The translations under genes were made by a program, and so were the position numbers. The notes under the pieces are model-generated. The model ran no database searches and was not told where the DNA came from. It saw only the letters and a program-made list of their open reading frames with translations. Shown in pieces: positions 54,338 to 62,673 of a DNA stretch of 64,000 nt (its first letter is position 1; the number at the start of each line of letters is the position of its first letter). Origin of the DNA: DASVUS01 sp036388675 (GTDB lineage Bacteria; Armatimonadota; Abditibacteriia; Abditibacteriales; Abditibacteriaceae); the NCBI GenBank assembly GCA_036388675.1, contig DASVRI010000014.1, positions 19,588-83,587 of the forward strand, written 5' to 3'.

Positions 54338-55243
54338 ATGGAAGCAACTTCCGCCTTTAAACCGCCGGAACATACGCCGCAGGAACACACACCGTTGGAG
54401 AACCTGGAGCACTGGGAAGAGTTCATGCTCTTGCGCTACCCGCAGCAAGGTCAGGCAGCCGATGCGCAGAAAGACAAGGACGCTTACCGCAATTACGATA
54501 ATCCTGCCCGCGATACGGTCCGAGAGTTCTATCGCCTCAACCACAAACACCAGACTTACGATTTTGTCCTGCACAAAGAAAAAGAGTTCCTGCGCCTTGA
54601 GCGCAAGAGCATAACGCCGTGGGAAGCTCTCGAATATTTGAATACCCTGGTAGATGATTCCGACCCGGACATTGAGCTATCGCAATGGGAACATCTACTG
54701 CAAACGTCGGAAGCAATCCGCGCCGACGGACACCCAGACTGGTTCGTCTTGACCGGCCTGATTCATGATCTGGGCAAGATACTCTGCCTTTTTGGAGAGC
54801 CGCAATGGGCTGTGGTCGGTGATACTTTCCCCGTGGGTTGCCGCTTCTCCGAAAGAATTGTGTACCCTGAGTTCTTCGCGCACAACCCCGACTCAGCGGT
54901 GCCCGAGTTCCAGACCAGGTGCGGCATATACGATGAGAACTGCGGTTTGGACAAAGTGCACCTATCCTGGGGACACGACGAGTACCTCTATCACATCATG
55001 AAAGAGTACTTGCCTGAGCCGGCCCTATATATGATTCGCTATCACTCGTTCTATGCGGCGCATCGAGAAGGGGAGTATCAACACCTGATGAACGAGCACG
55101 ACCGCAAGATGTTCAGGTGGGTGCAGGCATTCAACCCCTACGACCTCTACTCCAAGTGTCCTGAACCACTGCATTGGCGTGAATTGCGGCCCTATTACCA
55201 AGATCTCCTGACCAAGTATCTACCACACTCGCTGCGGTTCTAA
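54338..55243 (+). CDS. Myo-inositol oxygenase (MIOX)
   Basis: A 301-residue di-iron oxygenase converting myo-inositol plus O2 to D-glucuronate. AGAGGA lies 6 bases before the ATG. The iron-ligand blocks are all visible: HLLQTSEAIR, LIHDLGKILCLFGE, SWGHDEYLYHIM, IRYHSFYAAHREGEY and FNPYDLYSK. The length matches the eukaryotic enzyme (about 285-300). The N-terminus has a short duplicated PQEHTP-like segment. MIOX is uncommon in bacteria. No uronate-isomerase operon is adjacent, but glucuronate would also come from the CE15/xylan genes. McrB starts 77 bases downstream. Confidence 0.93.
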   Translation: MEATSAFKPPEHTPQEHTPLENLEHWEEFMLLRYPQQGQAADAQKDKDAYRNYDNPARDTVREFYRLNHKHQTYDFVLHKEKEFLRLERKSITPWEALEYLNTLVDDSDPDIELSQWEHLLQTSEAIRADGHPDWFVLTGLIHDLGKILCLFGEPQWAVVGDTFPVGCRFSERIVYPEFFAHNPDSAVPEFQTRCGIYDENCGLDKVHLSWGHDEYLYHIMKEYLPEPALYMIRYHSFYAAHREGEYQHLMNEHDRKMFRWVQAFNPYDLYSKCPEPLHWRELRPYYQDLLTKYLPHSLRF

Positions 55244-55320
55244 TCCAAAACAGATCACAGAGGGGAAGAGAACCGATCAGAGCAGAACAAAGAAAAATAG
55301 ACCGTTCCCGAGTTCAGGCC

Positions 55321-56961
55321 ATGCTCGCTTCAGTGCGCCGTTGTTATCCGGCGTGGCGCAATTTCAGTGATCCGGCTTTCCTGCAAGATGAAATAGACGC
55401 CAAACAGAGCACCGTCATTCGTGCGCAAGAGCTATTAAGTGCCGGGTCACTTCAAGACCTGATCGAGGAAGGGCGCTCTTCAAAGGGGGCGGTGGCGGAA
55501 GGGCGCTTCGATGAGTTTATCCATCGCCTGGAAGTCATTGGCCAGCACAACAATCTTCTGTGGCGCAAAGTCCCGGCAAGCGGCGACCTGGGAATACTCT
55601 ATCGCTCTGAACTCGATAAGCCGACGTTCTGCCTCGCCGTTTACGACTTGCTCTACGGCTCGGGAAAGTCCCCGGCTCGGATGGAGCGGTATCTCAACTA
55701 TGTGCGGGCGCACAAACTGCCTAACAAGTGGGCCTTCCCGACTTATCTACTCTCTGTCTGCCACCCCGCTACGGAGATATTCGTTAAGCCTTCCACGATC
55801 CAATGGTTTTTGCAATTTATCGGCAAAGGGGAACTGTGGAAGCCCACACCAAGCGCCGCAGCGTATGCCGACATCTTGGAATTAGCCGGCTCCTTGAAGA
55901 AGGCGTTAAAGGCGCACAAGCCACAGGACATGGTGGACATCCAGAGTTTTATCTGGGTGGCGCGCTCCATGACTCGTAGTGCTATGGCACCCACCACGAA
56001 AACGACATCTACGAAAGTGGCACCCATGAAAGTGCCGCCTCCTGCTGAACCGATTTATTCCGCGCCAATCTCTGCGCCTTATAGCCTCGGCCAGTGTGCT
56101 GCTGATACGGGAATGGACGAAGATGTGCTGTCGCAATGGATGGAGGCGATTGAACGTAAAGGACAAGCGATTCTCTATGGCCCGCCCGGCACCGGCAAGA
56201 CCTTTCTGGCGATGCACCTGGCGAGGCATCTCTGCGAACAGCCTCTCGATGAGCAGCAAATGGGTGAACACGAGGAATCTGCACAGCATACATCGGCGCA
56301 AAGCAAAGGCTTCTGGGAACTCGTGCAGTTTCATCCGGGCTACGCTTACGAGGACTTTCTGCAGGGCATACGGCCTCGCACACGCTTGGATGGCAGCGTC
56401 GAGTACTCGCTCGTGCCAGGCCGTTTTCTGGAATTTTGCCGGCGCGCAGAGAAGTGTCGCGGTCGCTGTGTGCTCATCATCGACGAAATTAACCGGGCTG
56501 ACCTGGCTCAGGTGCTGGGAGAACTAATGCTTCTCCTTGAATATCGCGAGCAGACAATTTCATTAGCCGGTGGTGGTGACTTCCGTATTCCGCTTAATGT
56601 GCGTTTGCTTGGCACCATGAATACGGCTAACCGTTCTATTGCTCTGCTCGATCAGGCGCTGCGCCGCCGTTTTGTGTTCTTGCCCGTTCCGCCGAACTTC
56701 GGAGTGCTGCGCCGCTATCATGCGGGGAGTGGTTTTTCGGTGGAGGGCTTGATCCAGGTATTGAAGCGCATAAACCGTGAGATCGGCGATGCACATTATG
56801 CGCTGGGCATCACGTTCTTTTTGGTGAGCGATTTGACGAGGCAGATCCAGAGCATTTGGCACTTCGAGATTGAGCCCTACCTGGAGGAATCCTTCTTTGA
56901 TCGGCCTGAGAGTGTCGACTCCTTTCGCTGGGAACAAGTGAAGTCGCTTATCCTGCTATGA
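55321..56961 (+). CDS. mcrB: McrB-type AAA+ GTPase of a type IV restriction system
   Basis: A 546-residue protein. The N-terminal 250 residues are an unfamiliar specificity domain that should bind modified DNA. The AAA+ motor begins near residue 265: Walker A LYGPPGTGKTF (about 284-293), the substrate loop FHPGYAYEDFLQGIRP, Walker B VLIIDEINRADLAQVLGE and the McrB signature MNTANRSIALLDQALRRRF (about 432). Its TGA overlaps the McrC start (ATGA at 56958). McrBC cuts DNA carrying modified cytosines. The ATG at 55321 has a poor ribosome site, so the start is less sure. Confidence 0.93.
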   Translation: MLASVRRCYPAWRNFSDPAFLQDEIDAKQSTVIRAQELLSAGSLQDLIEEGRSSKGAVAEGRFDEFIHRLEVIGQHNNLLWRKVPASGDLGILYRSELDKPTFCLAVYDLLYGSGKSPARMERYLNYVRAHKLPNKWAFPTYLLSVCHPATEIFVKPSTIQWFLQFIGKGELWKPTPSAAAYADILELAGSLKKALKAHKPQDMVDIQSFIWVARSMTRSAMAPTTKTTSTKVAPMKVPPPAEPIYSAPISAPYSLGQCAADTGMDEDVLSQWMEAIERKGQAILYGPPGTGKTFLAMHLARHLCEQPLDEQQMGEHEESAQHTSAQSKGFWELVQFHPGYAYEDFLQGIRPRTRLDGSVEYSLVPGRFLEFCRRAEKCRGRCVLIIDEINRADLAQVLGELMLLLEYREQTISLAGGGDFRIPLNVRLLGTMNTANRSIALLDQALRRRFVFLPVPPNFGVLRRYHAGSGFSVEGLIQVLKRINREIGDAHYALGITFFLVSDLTRQIQSIWHFEIEPYLEESFFDRPESVDSFRWEQVKSLILL

Positions 56962-58295
56962 TGTCAAATCATTCTTCCGAGTCACTGCCAGGGCAGACAG
57001 CGCTTGAGCACAAGACTCTTGAGCACATGACCCTTGAGGGCACAAGGCTGCGGCAAAGGTCGCCCCGGCAAATCATCGAACTACAGGAATACGTCTCGCA
57101 GCGCTTTCCAGGCGAAGTTTTGTCTCACGAACTGGGCGAGAAGTTGTGGCGCGATTACGGCAAGCAAGTGGCGGTTGAATTTCCCTCAGTCAAGACAGAC
57201 GGAGAGTATCAGCTTACAGCGCACGGCTATGCAGGATACATCCCTTTATCGCCACATCTGCACCTGTGGCTTCATCCCAAGGTGCCCGTGGGTAACCTCT
57301 TTCGCATGTGGGAGTATGCCTATGGCTTGAAGATGGAGTTTCTGCCGGAGCTATACGACTGTGGCACGATTGGAGAATTCTACGAGAGTCTCGCCATTGT
57401 TCTGGCCAGGAGAGTTCGACAACGGGCACAACAGGGATTGTATCGTTCCTACATTCCCAAGACTGACTTGCTGCCTCATGTAAGAGGACGCCTGGACCGG
57501 CGCGCCTTTACTCCATCGCCGAACGACCCGAGGCTGCTATGCCATTACAGGTCGCAGACCGCGGACCTTGAAGAAAATCGGATTCTTGCCTGGACGCTCT
57601 TTTCCATTGCGCGTTGCCCGCTCATTTCGAAGCGTTCTCTGCCACTGGTGCGGCAGGCCTATCGCGCGCTTATGGAAGAGGTGACGCTCCAGCCATGTAG
57701 TGCCGCGGATTGTGTCCGACGCCGTTATAATCGGCTCAATGAGGATTATGCGGTTCTCCACGCGTTGTGTCGCTTCTTCCTGGAGGCAAGCGGCCCCAGC
57801 CACCATGCGGGAGATCATTCCATGCTGCCCTTTCTGGTCGATATGGAACGTCTCTTCGAACTATTTGTGGCGCAGTGGCTCCGCAGTCATTTGCCTCGGC
57901 ACATCCGGCTGCACGAGCAGCAACGAGTGCCACTGAATGCACAAGGCAACCTCTCCTTCAAAATCGACTTGGTTCTCAGCGACAGGCGTTCCGGCCAGGT
58001 TCTGGCTGTATTAGACACCAAGTATAAACGCTCCTCGCAGCCCGGCGCCGATGATGTGGCTCAGGTTGCTGCTTATGCGCAAACGCAGGGCTGCCGGGAA
58101 GCAGCACTTGTGTATCCGGTGTGGGAAGCAGCCGCGCAAGATAAAAATTCAAGCAAAGCAATCTTAAAGAAAAGTGTCGATCGAGGCCCAGCCCTTGAAG
58201 TTTGGGTGGGTAATATTCGAGTGCGAAATCTGGCGTTTCGCCTGGACGGAGACCTGGAGAATAATGGCCAGGAACTGATGAAGTCTCTGTTTTAA
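56958..58295 (+). CDS. mcrC: McrC-type nuclease subunit of the McrBC system
   Basis: A 445-residue partner of McrB. A lead with a repeated LEHKTLEHMTLE-like segment precedes the conserved domain (RSPRQIIELQEYVS, GYAGYIPLSPHLHLWLHPKV). The PD-(D/E)xK nuclease core is IDLVLSDRRSGQVLAVLDTKYK (residues of about 335-356), with Asp, Asp and Lys in place. Translation is coupled to McrB. An intact-looking type IV system is unlikely to coexist with cytosine methylation of the type it recognises. Confidence 0.92.
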   Translation: MMSNHSSESLPGQTALEHKTLEHMTLEGTRLRQRSPRQIIELQEYVSQRFPGEVLSHELGEKLWRDYGKQVAVEFPSVKTDGEYQLTAHGYAGYIPLSPHLHLWLHPKVPVGNLFRMWEYAYGLKMEFLPELYDCGTIGEFYESLAIVLARRVRQRAQQGLYRSYIPKTDLLPHVRGRLDRRAFTPSPNDPRLLCHYRSQTADLEENRILAWTLFSIARCPLISKRSLPLVRQAYRALMEEVTLQPCSAADCVRRRYNRLNEDYAVLHALCRFFLEASGPSHHAGDHSMLPFLVDMERLFELFVAQWLRSHLPRHIRLHEQQRVPLNAQGNLSFKIDLVLSDRRSGQVLAVLDTKYKRSSQPGADDVAQVAAYAQTQGCREAALVYPVWEAAAQDKNSSKAILKKSVDRGPALEVWVGNIRVRNLAFRLDGDLENNGQELMKSLF

Positions 58296-58376
58296 ATTGT
58301 GTTGACTCGGCGGAGTGTTATGTCGGAGTTGCTGATTATCGAGCGATAAGATTTTAGCTCAATTCCGAGTACTCAT

Positions 58377-58949
58377 TTATCCCGTATTCTTTTCGATGCG
58401 CCTGTCGGGAATAAGCCAGGCCAGGGCTACCAGCACATACAGGCCAAAAGCCAGCCAGCGGTTGACAAATGCCAGCGGAATTGCGGCCACATACACCAGA
58501 AGGGATGCCTTGCCTTTTAAGTCGCTGCCGATAGCGGCTCCCAGTTGTGAATCGCGTCCATGTTGCTTGACGAGTTGCACGGTAAGCAGAGAGTAAGCAA
58601 TAGCAGCCATCAAGAGGACGACTCCATAAAGGGCAATCGGCCAGATCGCAAAATGATTCTCACCCATCCAGGCCGTTACAAAAGGAATGAGTGAAAGCCA
58701 GAAAAGCAAATGTAAGTTGGCCCAGAGAATAGTCCCGTTGACGTGTTGAGCCGTTTGCAACAGGTGGTGGTGATTGTTCCAGTAGAGACCGACGTAGATG
58801 AAACTGAGCACGTAGCTCATGAACACAGGAATCAGGGGGCGCAAGGCGGATAAATCTGTGCCGTGGGGTGCTTTCATTTCCAGCACCATGATGGTAATGA
58901 TGATGGCGATAACACCGTCGCTGAAGGCTTCCAAACGGTTTGTTTTCAT
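58377..58949 (-). CDS. TMEM175/DUF1211-family potassium-channel-like membrane protein
   Basis: A 190-residue inner-membrane protein with about six hydrophobic segments. The N-terminal motif RLEAFSDGVIAIIITIMVLEMK is the family signature; its Ile residues line the pore in known TMEM175 channels. The middle has a His-rich WNNHHHLL segment. One repeat of six helices means it would act as a tetramer. It stands alone; GAGTACTC at 58367 lies just past its stop. Confidence 0.9.
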   Translation of the reverse strand: MKTNRLEAFSDGVIAIIITIMVLEMKAPHGTDLSALRPLIPVFMSYVLSFIYVGLYWNNHHHLLQTAQHVNGTILWANLHLLFWLSLIPFVTAWMGENHFAIWPIALYGVVLLMAAIAYSLLTVQLVKQHGRDSQLGAAIGSDLKGKASLLVYVAAIPLAFVNRWLAFGLYVLVALAWLIPDRRIEKNTG

Positions 58950-59071
58950 TGAAGATGCGCGCTGTCTCTTTTCGTATCTCCTAAAGCAATTTTGGGAGCG
59001 TTTGTTGTAGGGCGCATCGTGTGCGCCCTTATGGGGACGACAACTCCTCTCAAAGACGCCCTAAGCGTATT

Positions 59072-59100
59072 CTAGACCTCTTGCATAAGTGCGCTTCTGT
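59072..59100. repeat. Palindromic repeat, family B, single end
   Basis: Only one terminal arm of the family (TAGACCTCTTGCATAAGT then GCGCTTCTG) is present, so this is a truncated copy. A short perfect hairpin GGGCGCA/TGCGCCC lies close by near 59010-59028. Confidence 0.6.
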
Positions 59101-59208
59101 TACAAATGAACAGAGATGGGCTGCGGAGTTGGATAAAATGAGTGCCATCCGGCGACCACTACACCTTTTCCACAGCAGCCCATTATTCAGATCTACTTTA
59201 GCTCCCGG

Positions 59209-62200
59209 CTAAACCTGTAAACCTGCCAGTATTTCTGTCGCCTGTTGCAGACGGTTTTCAATGCCCAAACGATTGGCTTCCTGGGCGTAGCCGCTTCGTC
59301 CCAGAAAATTTTTGAGGTAAGCGACATGGCGTTCCCACAGGGCGATGTCACCCGCGCGCTTGGCCGCGAGCCGCGCTTGATACCATGCGCTGGAGAGAAG
59401 CGAGTCACGGGTGAACAAGGCTCGGACTTCCGGGTGGTTTAAATCCTTGCCCTCGTAATGGTCGTCGCACATGATGTGGAGCAAGGCTTTGAGCGCAGGA
59501 CAGGCCATTTCAACGCTGTTATCGTTGAAGTAGTGCTGGGCCACGCGGCGCTGCGTTTCGAGGATGTTATCCATGCCGTCCACCACGATTTCGAGACTCT
59601 GCTTCTCGGGGCGTAGCATCTCCTCGGTGAAGACGATGTGTGGCTGGTTGAAAACGCGTCCAAAGTAGGTTTTTACAAAACGCCGCGTGATGCGATAGCC
59701 CAAACGGCTGGTGAGAACCTTGCGGCCCTGATACTCAAAGTCCTCGCACTTTTCGAGATAGTTGTTACGAATCAGGAACCTGGGATCGCGTTCCATGACC
59801 GACATGCGGCTCCACACTTCAGGCACGAGCAGGCTGATGTCATGATCGACGCGGAAATGCGGGCCAACGTAACCTGCCGCCGTGATAAAGGCATCATACC
59901 CCGTGAAAACATAGGCGACGAGAGCGTTATTAAGGTCGAGAATCGGGGGCAACGCATTGAACGGGCCTTTGGTCAGAGCGCCTTCGCTGCCCGCACCCGT
60001 TGTCGAGGGCGATTTACCGGTCATCGAGCAAATGAACTCCATGAATAGTTCCGGCAACTCCATGTAGTGAATCGGGTTGTAAACCGCAAGGGAGCGAATG
60101 CCCGGTTCGGGTGGATTGTTGCGTCGTCCGGGTAGCACGGCATTGACCGGCAAATGAAGCGGCGCATCCAGGGGAATGCGCCGGTACATGCGAACGCCCA
60201 TTTCGGCCAGATACGATTCCTGTGGCGCGAGTAAATCGGGGCGAATTTGCAGATAGCGCGGGTTTTTGGAAGGCTTCCCATCCACCATACGCGGATGCGC
60301 CGAGGAGACAAAATAGTTCGGTGCGCCGGTCTGCGCTACTTCGCGGATGAAGTTTTGCATCGGCTCCGTCCACTGATCGAAGCGCACGGCATCGTCGTAG
60401 AATTCCTGAGCGTGCGCCGGCGTGAGCGGCTCCCAGTTAGACAAAAAGTTGTGCGGTTTGGTGAAATCCCCTTCGGTGACCTTGTCATAGCCACGATGAA
60501 TGGCGTCGTCGGGGCGCTGGAACAAGCGATATTCGCAGTTTTGCACGAACTTCACCGCGGGCTGCGAGTACTCGGGATTTAGTCCCTTGAGAACTTCGCT
60601 GGGCACAACAACCGACGCGGTAATATCGTCTTCGAATTGCCACTTGGCGGCGGGATAAAAATCTTTGCGAAGTCCAAAAGTGCGCCAGGAACCGTCAGCG
60701 TCGAAACCAACGCGCAAATAAGCCGAAACCAGTTTGCGGCCATCGCATTTCAACTCGTTGCCGGGCACGCCATTGACGATATCAACGCCAAAATGCTCGC
60801 GCCAGTTATCGCCCCAGTCCGGCTTGTAAAAGCGCTTCACCACCAGCACCAATTCCTTGATGTATTGCGGCACGGATTCGAGCCACTCGTTGTAGGCCGC
60901 GCTGAATTCGCGTGACGCCGGTGTGAGCAGCTTAATCACTGAGCCAAGCGAACGCTTGCTGCTCAGAATCGGGCGGCTGTCGGAGCGGTCGTTGAATTTG
61001 GCTCCATACTCTTCACTGAACTGGTATTCTTCGCTAAAGCGGTCGGAGTAGTTGCGGTTAATAAGCTGCGCCACGAAATCGAAGTCCTTTTCAAAGTCGG
61101 AAACAAAGACCGGCCCTTGAATGATGGCATCGGTGATGGGCTTTGAAATTTCCGATTTGCCGCCGCCCGAAACGGTGCAGGGCTTGTGACATAGTGTGCC
61201 TTCGGCGAGTGTCCCGACGAGGCGCCAGGCACGGCCTCCCGCCGGCTTTTCCATGCGCACTCTATAGCCTGAAGGTCGCACATAAACTTTGTCTTGCAGC
61301 AATTTGATACTGGTTGTGTTGCCTTCATTCTCCCAGCACACGGTCTGCGCCTTCAAATCGAAATGCACATTTTCCGGCACGTAAACGATGTCGGGGAAAT
61401 TCTTATCAATGGCGTGGCCTTCGGGCTGCACATCGAGGGCGTCGCCGTATCGCTCAAGCACTTCCGAAAAGTTGTAGCCCAGGCGCGGCGCGTGCAGGTG
61501 TCCGTGAAACTCTTCGCCCAGGTCGTAAGATGGAAATACCAGAGCGCCGCCGGCGTGCTCTTCTTCTGATGTTCCGAACAGGTTAGCCGCGTAAGAAATC
61601 TGAGTTTTAACTTCTTTTTTGCAGTAGCCGAAGTAGTTATCGGCAATAATGGTGACGATGACGCCGCGTTCATCGCGGCACGTCAGTTTAAACGCGCCGC
61701 CATTGTTATAAAGCTCGCCTTCTTCTTTCCAGCACATGCCGTCACGCCGTTGCCGCTCCGTCGCGGCATCCCAGTGCGGCAGACCGGCTTCTTTTTTCGT
61801 GACTTTCACCAGATGCGGCACGACAACGACGCAACCGGTGTGTCCCGTCCAATGTTCTATATCGAGACCGGCGTCATTTTCGGGTAGAAACGGGTCGCCC
61901 GCATTGCCGAAGATGCTTTCCACGAAATCGAGGTTGCTCACCAGACTGCCCGGCGCAAAAAAGCGCACTTCCATGGTTTTCTGGCGCGTGAAACCCGGCA
62001 CAGCAGGACACACCAGAGGCCGTAACAAGAGCGATACCCACGTTTCGGCTCGCGCGTCTTGGGCGGCAGTAAACGGTAGCTGCATCATCTCGCGCGGAGG
62101 ACACAGAGCCAGGCGCAGCATGTTGCCGAAAACTTCCCTGGGCACGGCGGATTTATCGTCGGGGATGGGCAGACCACCCTCCGTAACATGAAAGATGCCC

Positions 62201-62619
62201 TGTGTGGTGCGCCGGTCGCTTTTGGGGTTGTGCAACACGCCCTGCTTAACGCGATAGGAACTGATGATGTCGGAAACGAACTCGTCCTGAGTGGGCGGCA
62301 ATGAAAGCGCACGCGCCAAACCATACTGATCGAGCACAAAAGTGCGACCCGGCAGTTTGGGAGCGCCAGTGTCTCGCAGATAATCATCGAGAAAAGCTTG
62401 GATGCGCCCATCGACTGGCGGCAGATAATCGGCCAACAGGCGCCCAGTTTCCTGCTCGTGCGAGAGCAAAGCGGCGAACATGTCGCTGAGTTGGTTGCTA
62501 CCTGCAATATTAGCCGTGGGTAGCCCCAAAGATGCCAACTTCAGGTTGATGTATTGCAAAAGTTCGGCATCGTGCAACGGCGCCGAAGGCAAACCAATGC
62601 TTTTTTGAAGGTTCATCAT
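59209..62619 (-). CDS. PPi-type phosphoenolpyruvate carboxykinase (likely)
   Basis: A 1136-residue cytoplasmic protein. Length and several blocks fit the diphosphate-dependent PEP carboxykinases described from Propionibacterium and Entamoeba, which make oxaloacetate and PPi from PEP, Pi and CO2. Recognisable parts are HWTGHTGCVVVVPHLVKVTK, NPRYLQIRPDL, PGRRNNPPEPGIRSLAVYNP and a phosphate-loop-like MTGKSPSTTGAGSEGALTKG at about residue 866. No ATP- or GTP-type PEPCK signature is seen. It would save an ATP equivalent in the PEP/oxaloacetate step. The start (ATG 62619, with a second ATG next to it) has no Shine-Dalgarno site. The gene is alone. Confidence 0.68.
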   Translation of the reverse strand: MMNLQKSIGLPSAPLHDAELLQYINLKLASLGLPTANIAGSNQLSDMFAALLSHEQETGRLLADYLPPVDGRIQAFLDDYLRDTGAPKLPGRTFVLDQYGLARALSLPPTQDEFVSDIISSYRVKQGVLHNPKSDRRTTQGIFHVTEGGLPIPDDKSAVPREVFGNMLRLALCPPREMMQLPFTAAQDARAETWVSLLLRPLVCPAVPGFTRQKTMEVRFFAPGSLVSNLDFVESIFGNAGDPFLPENDAGLDIEHWTGHTGCVVVVPHLVKVTKKEAGLPHWDAATERQRRDGMCWKEEGELYNNGGAFKLTCRDERGVIVTIIADNYFGYCKKEVKTQISYAANLFGTSEEEHAGGALVFPSYDLGEEFHGHLHAPRLGYNFSEVLERYGDALDVQPEGHAIDKNFPDIVYVPENVHFDLKAQTVCWENEGNTTSIKLLQDKVYVRPSGYRVRMEKPAGGRAWRLVGTLAEGTLCHKPCTVSGGGKSEISKPITDAIIQGPVFVSDFEKDFDFVAQLINRNYSDRFSEEYQFSEEYGAKFNDRSDSRPILSSKRSLGSVIKLLTPASREFSAAYNEWLESVPQYIKELVLVVKRFYKPDWGDNWREHFGVDIVNGVPGNELKCDGRKLVSAYLRVGFDADGSWRTFGLRKDFYPAAKWQFEDDITASVVVPSEVLKGLNPEYSQPAVKFVQNCEYRLFQRPDDAIHRGYDKVTEGDFTKPHNFLSNWEPLTPAHAQEFYDDAVRFDQWTEPMQNFIREVAQTGAPNYFVSSAHPRMVDGKPSKNPRYLQIRPDLLAPQESYLAEMGVRMYRRIPLDAPLHLPVNAVLPGRRNNPPEPGIRSLAVYNPIHYMELPELFMEFICSMTGKSPSTTGAGSEGALTKGPFNALPPILDLNNALVAYVFTGYDAFITAAGYVGPHFRVDHDISLLVPEVWSRMSVMERDPRFLIRNNYLEKCEDFEYQGRKVLTSRLGYRITRRFVKTYFGRVFNQPHIVFTEEMLRPEKQSLEIVVDGMDNILETQRRVAQHYFNDNSVEMACPALKALLHIMCDDHYEGKDLNHPEVRALFTRDSLLSSAWYQARLAAKRAGDIALWERHVAYLKNFLGRSGYAQEANRLGIENRLQQATEILAGLQV

Positions 62620-62673
62620 AACAATTAGTGTACGAGAATTTACAACTCACTTTCGTCTAGAATAACTAAGAGT

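Larger units (their letters stand above)
2690..60573. repeat. GAGTACTC highly iterated palindrome (29 exact copies)
   Basis: The self-complementary octamer GAGTACTC starts at 2690, 3508, 4840, 7360, 8408, 8566, 12216, 13056, 14728, 14935, 16356, 18208, 20003, 23840, 26956, 29305, 29490, 31797, 35920, 44371, 45723, 47021, 47358, 49781, 51615, 53206, 56401, 58367 and 60566. An arbitrary octamer is expected about once in 64 kb. Sixteen copies lie in coding sequence and use all three phases: Arg-Val-Leu (7 sites), Glu-Tyr-Ser (4) and Ser-Thr (5). The rest are intergenic or in pseudogene debris. One-mismatch variants of the outer bases also occur, for example at 4077, 6343, 9598, 10474, 22624, 37347 and 39233. 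Copies were counted by eye, so a few may be missed. Confidence 0.93.

Noticed and set aside
2690..60573. GAGTACTC as the operator of one regulator (such as the LacI protein)
   Set aside because: Over half of the copies lie deep inside genes of unrelated function and in all codon phases, which does not fit an operator.
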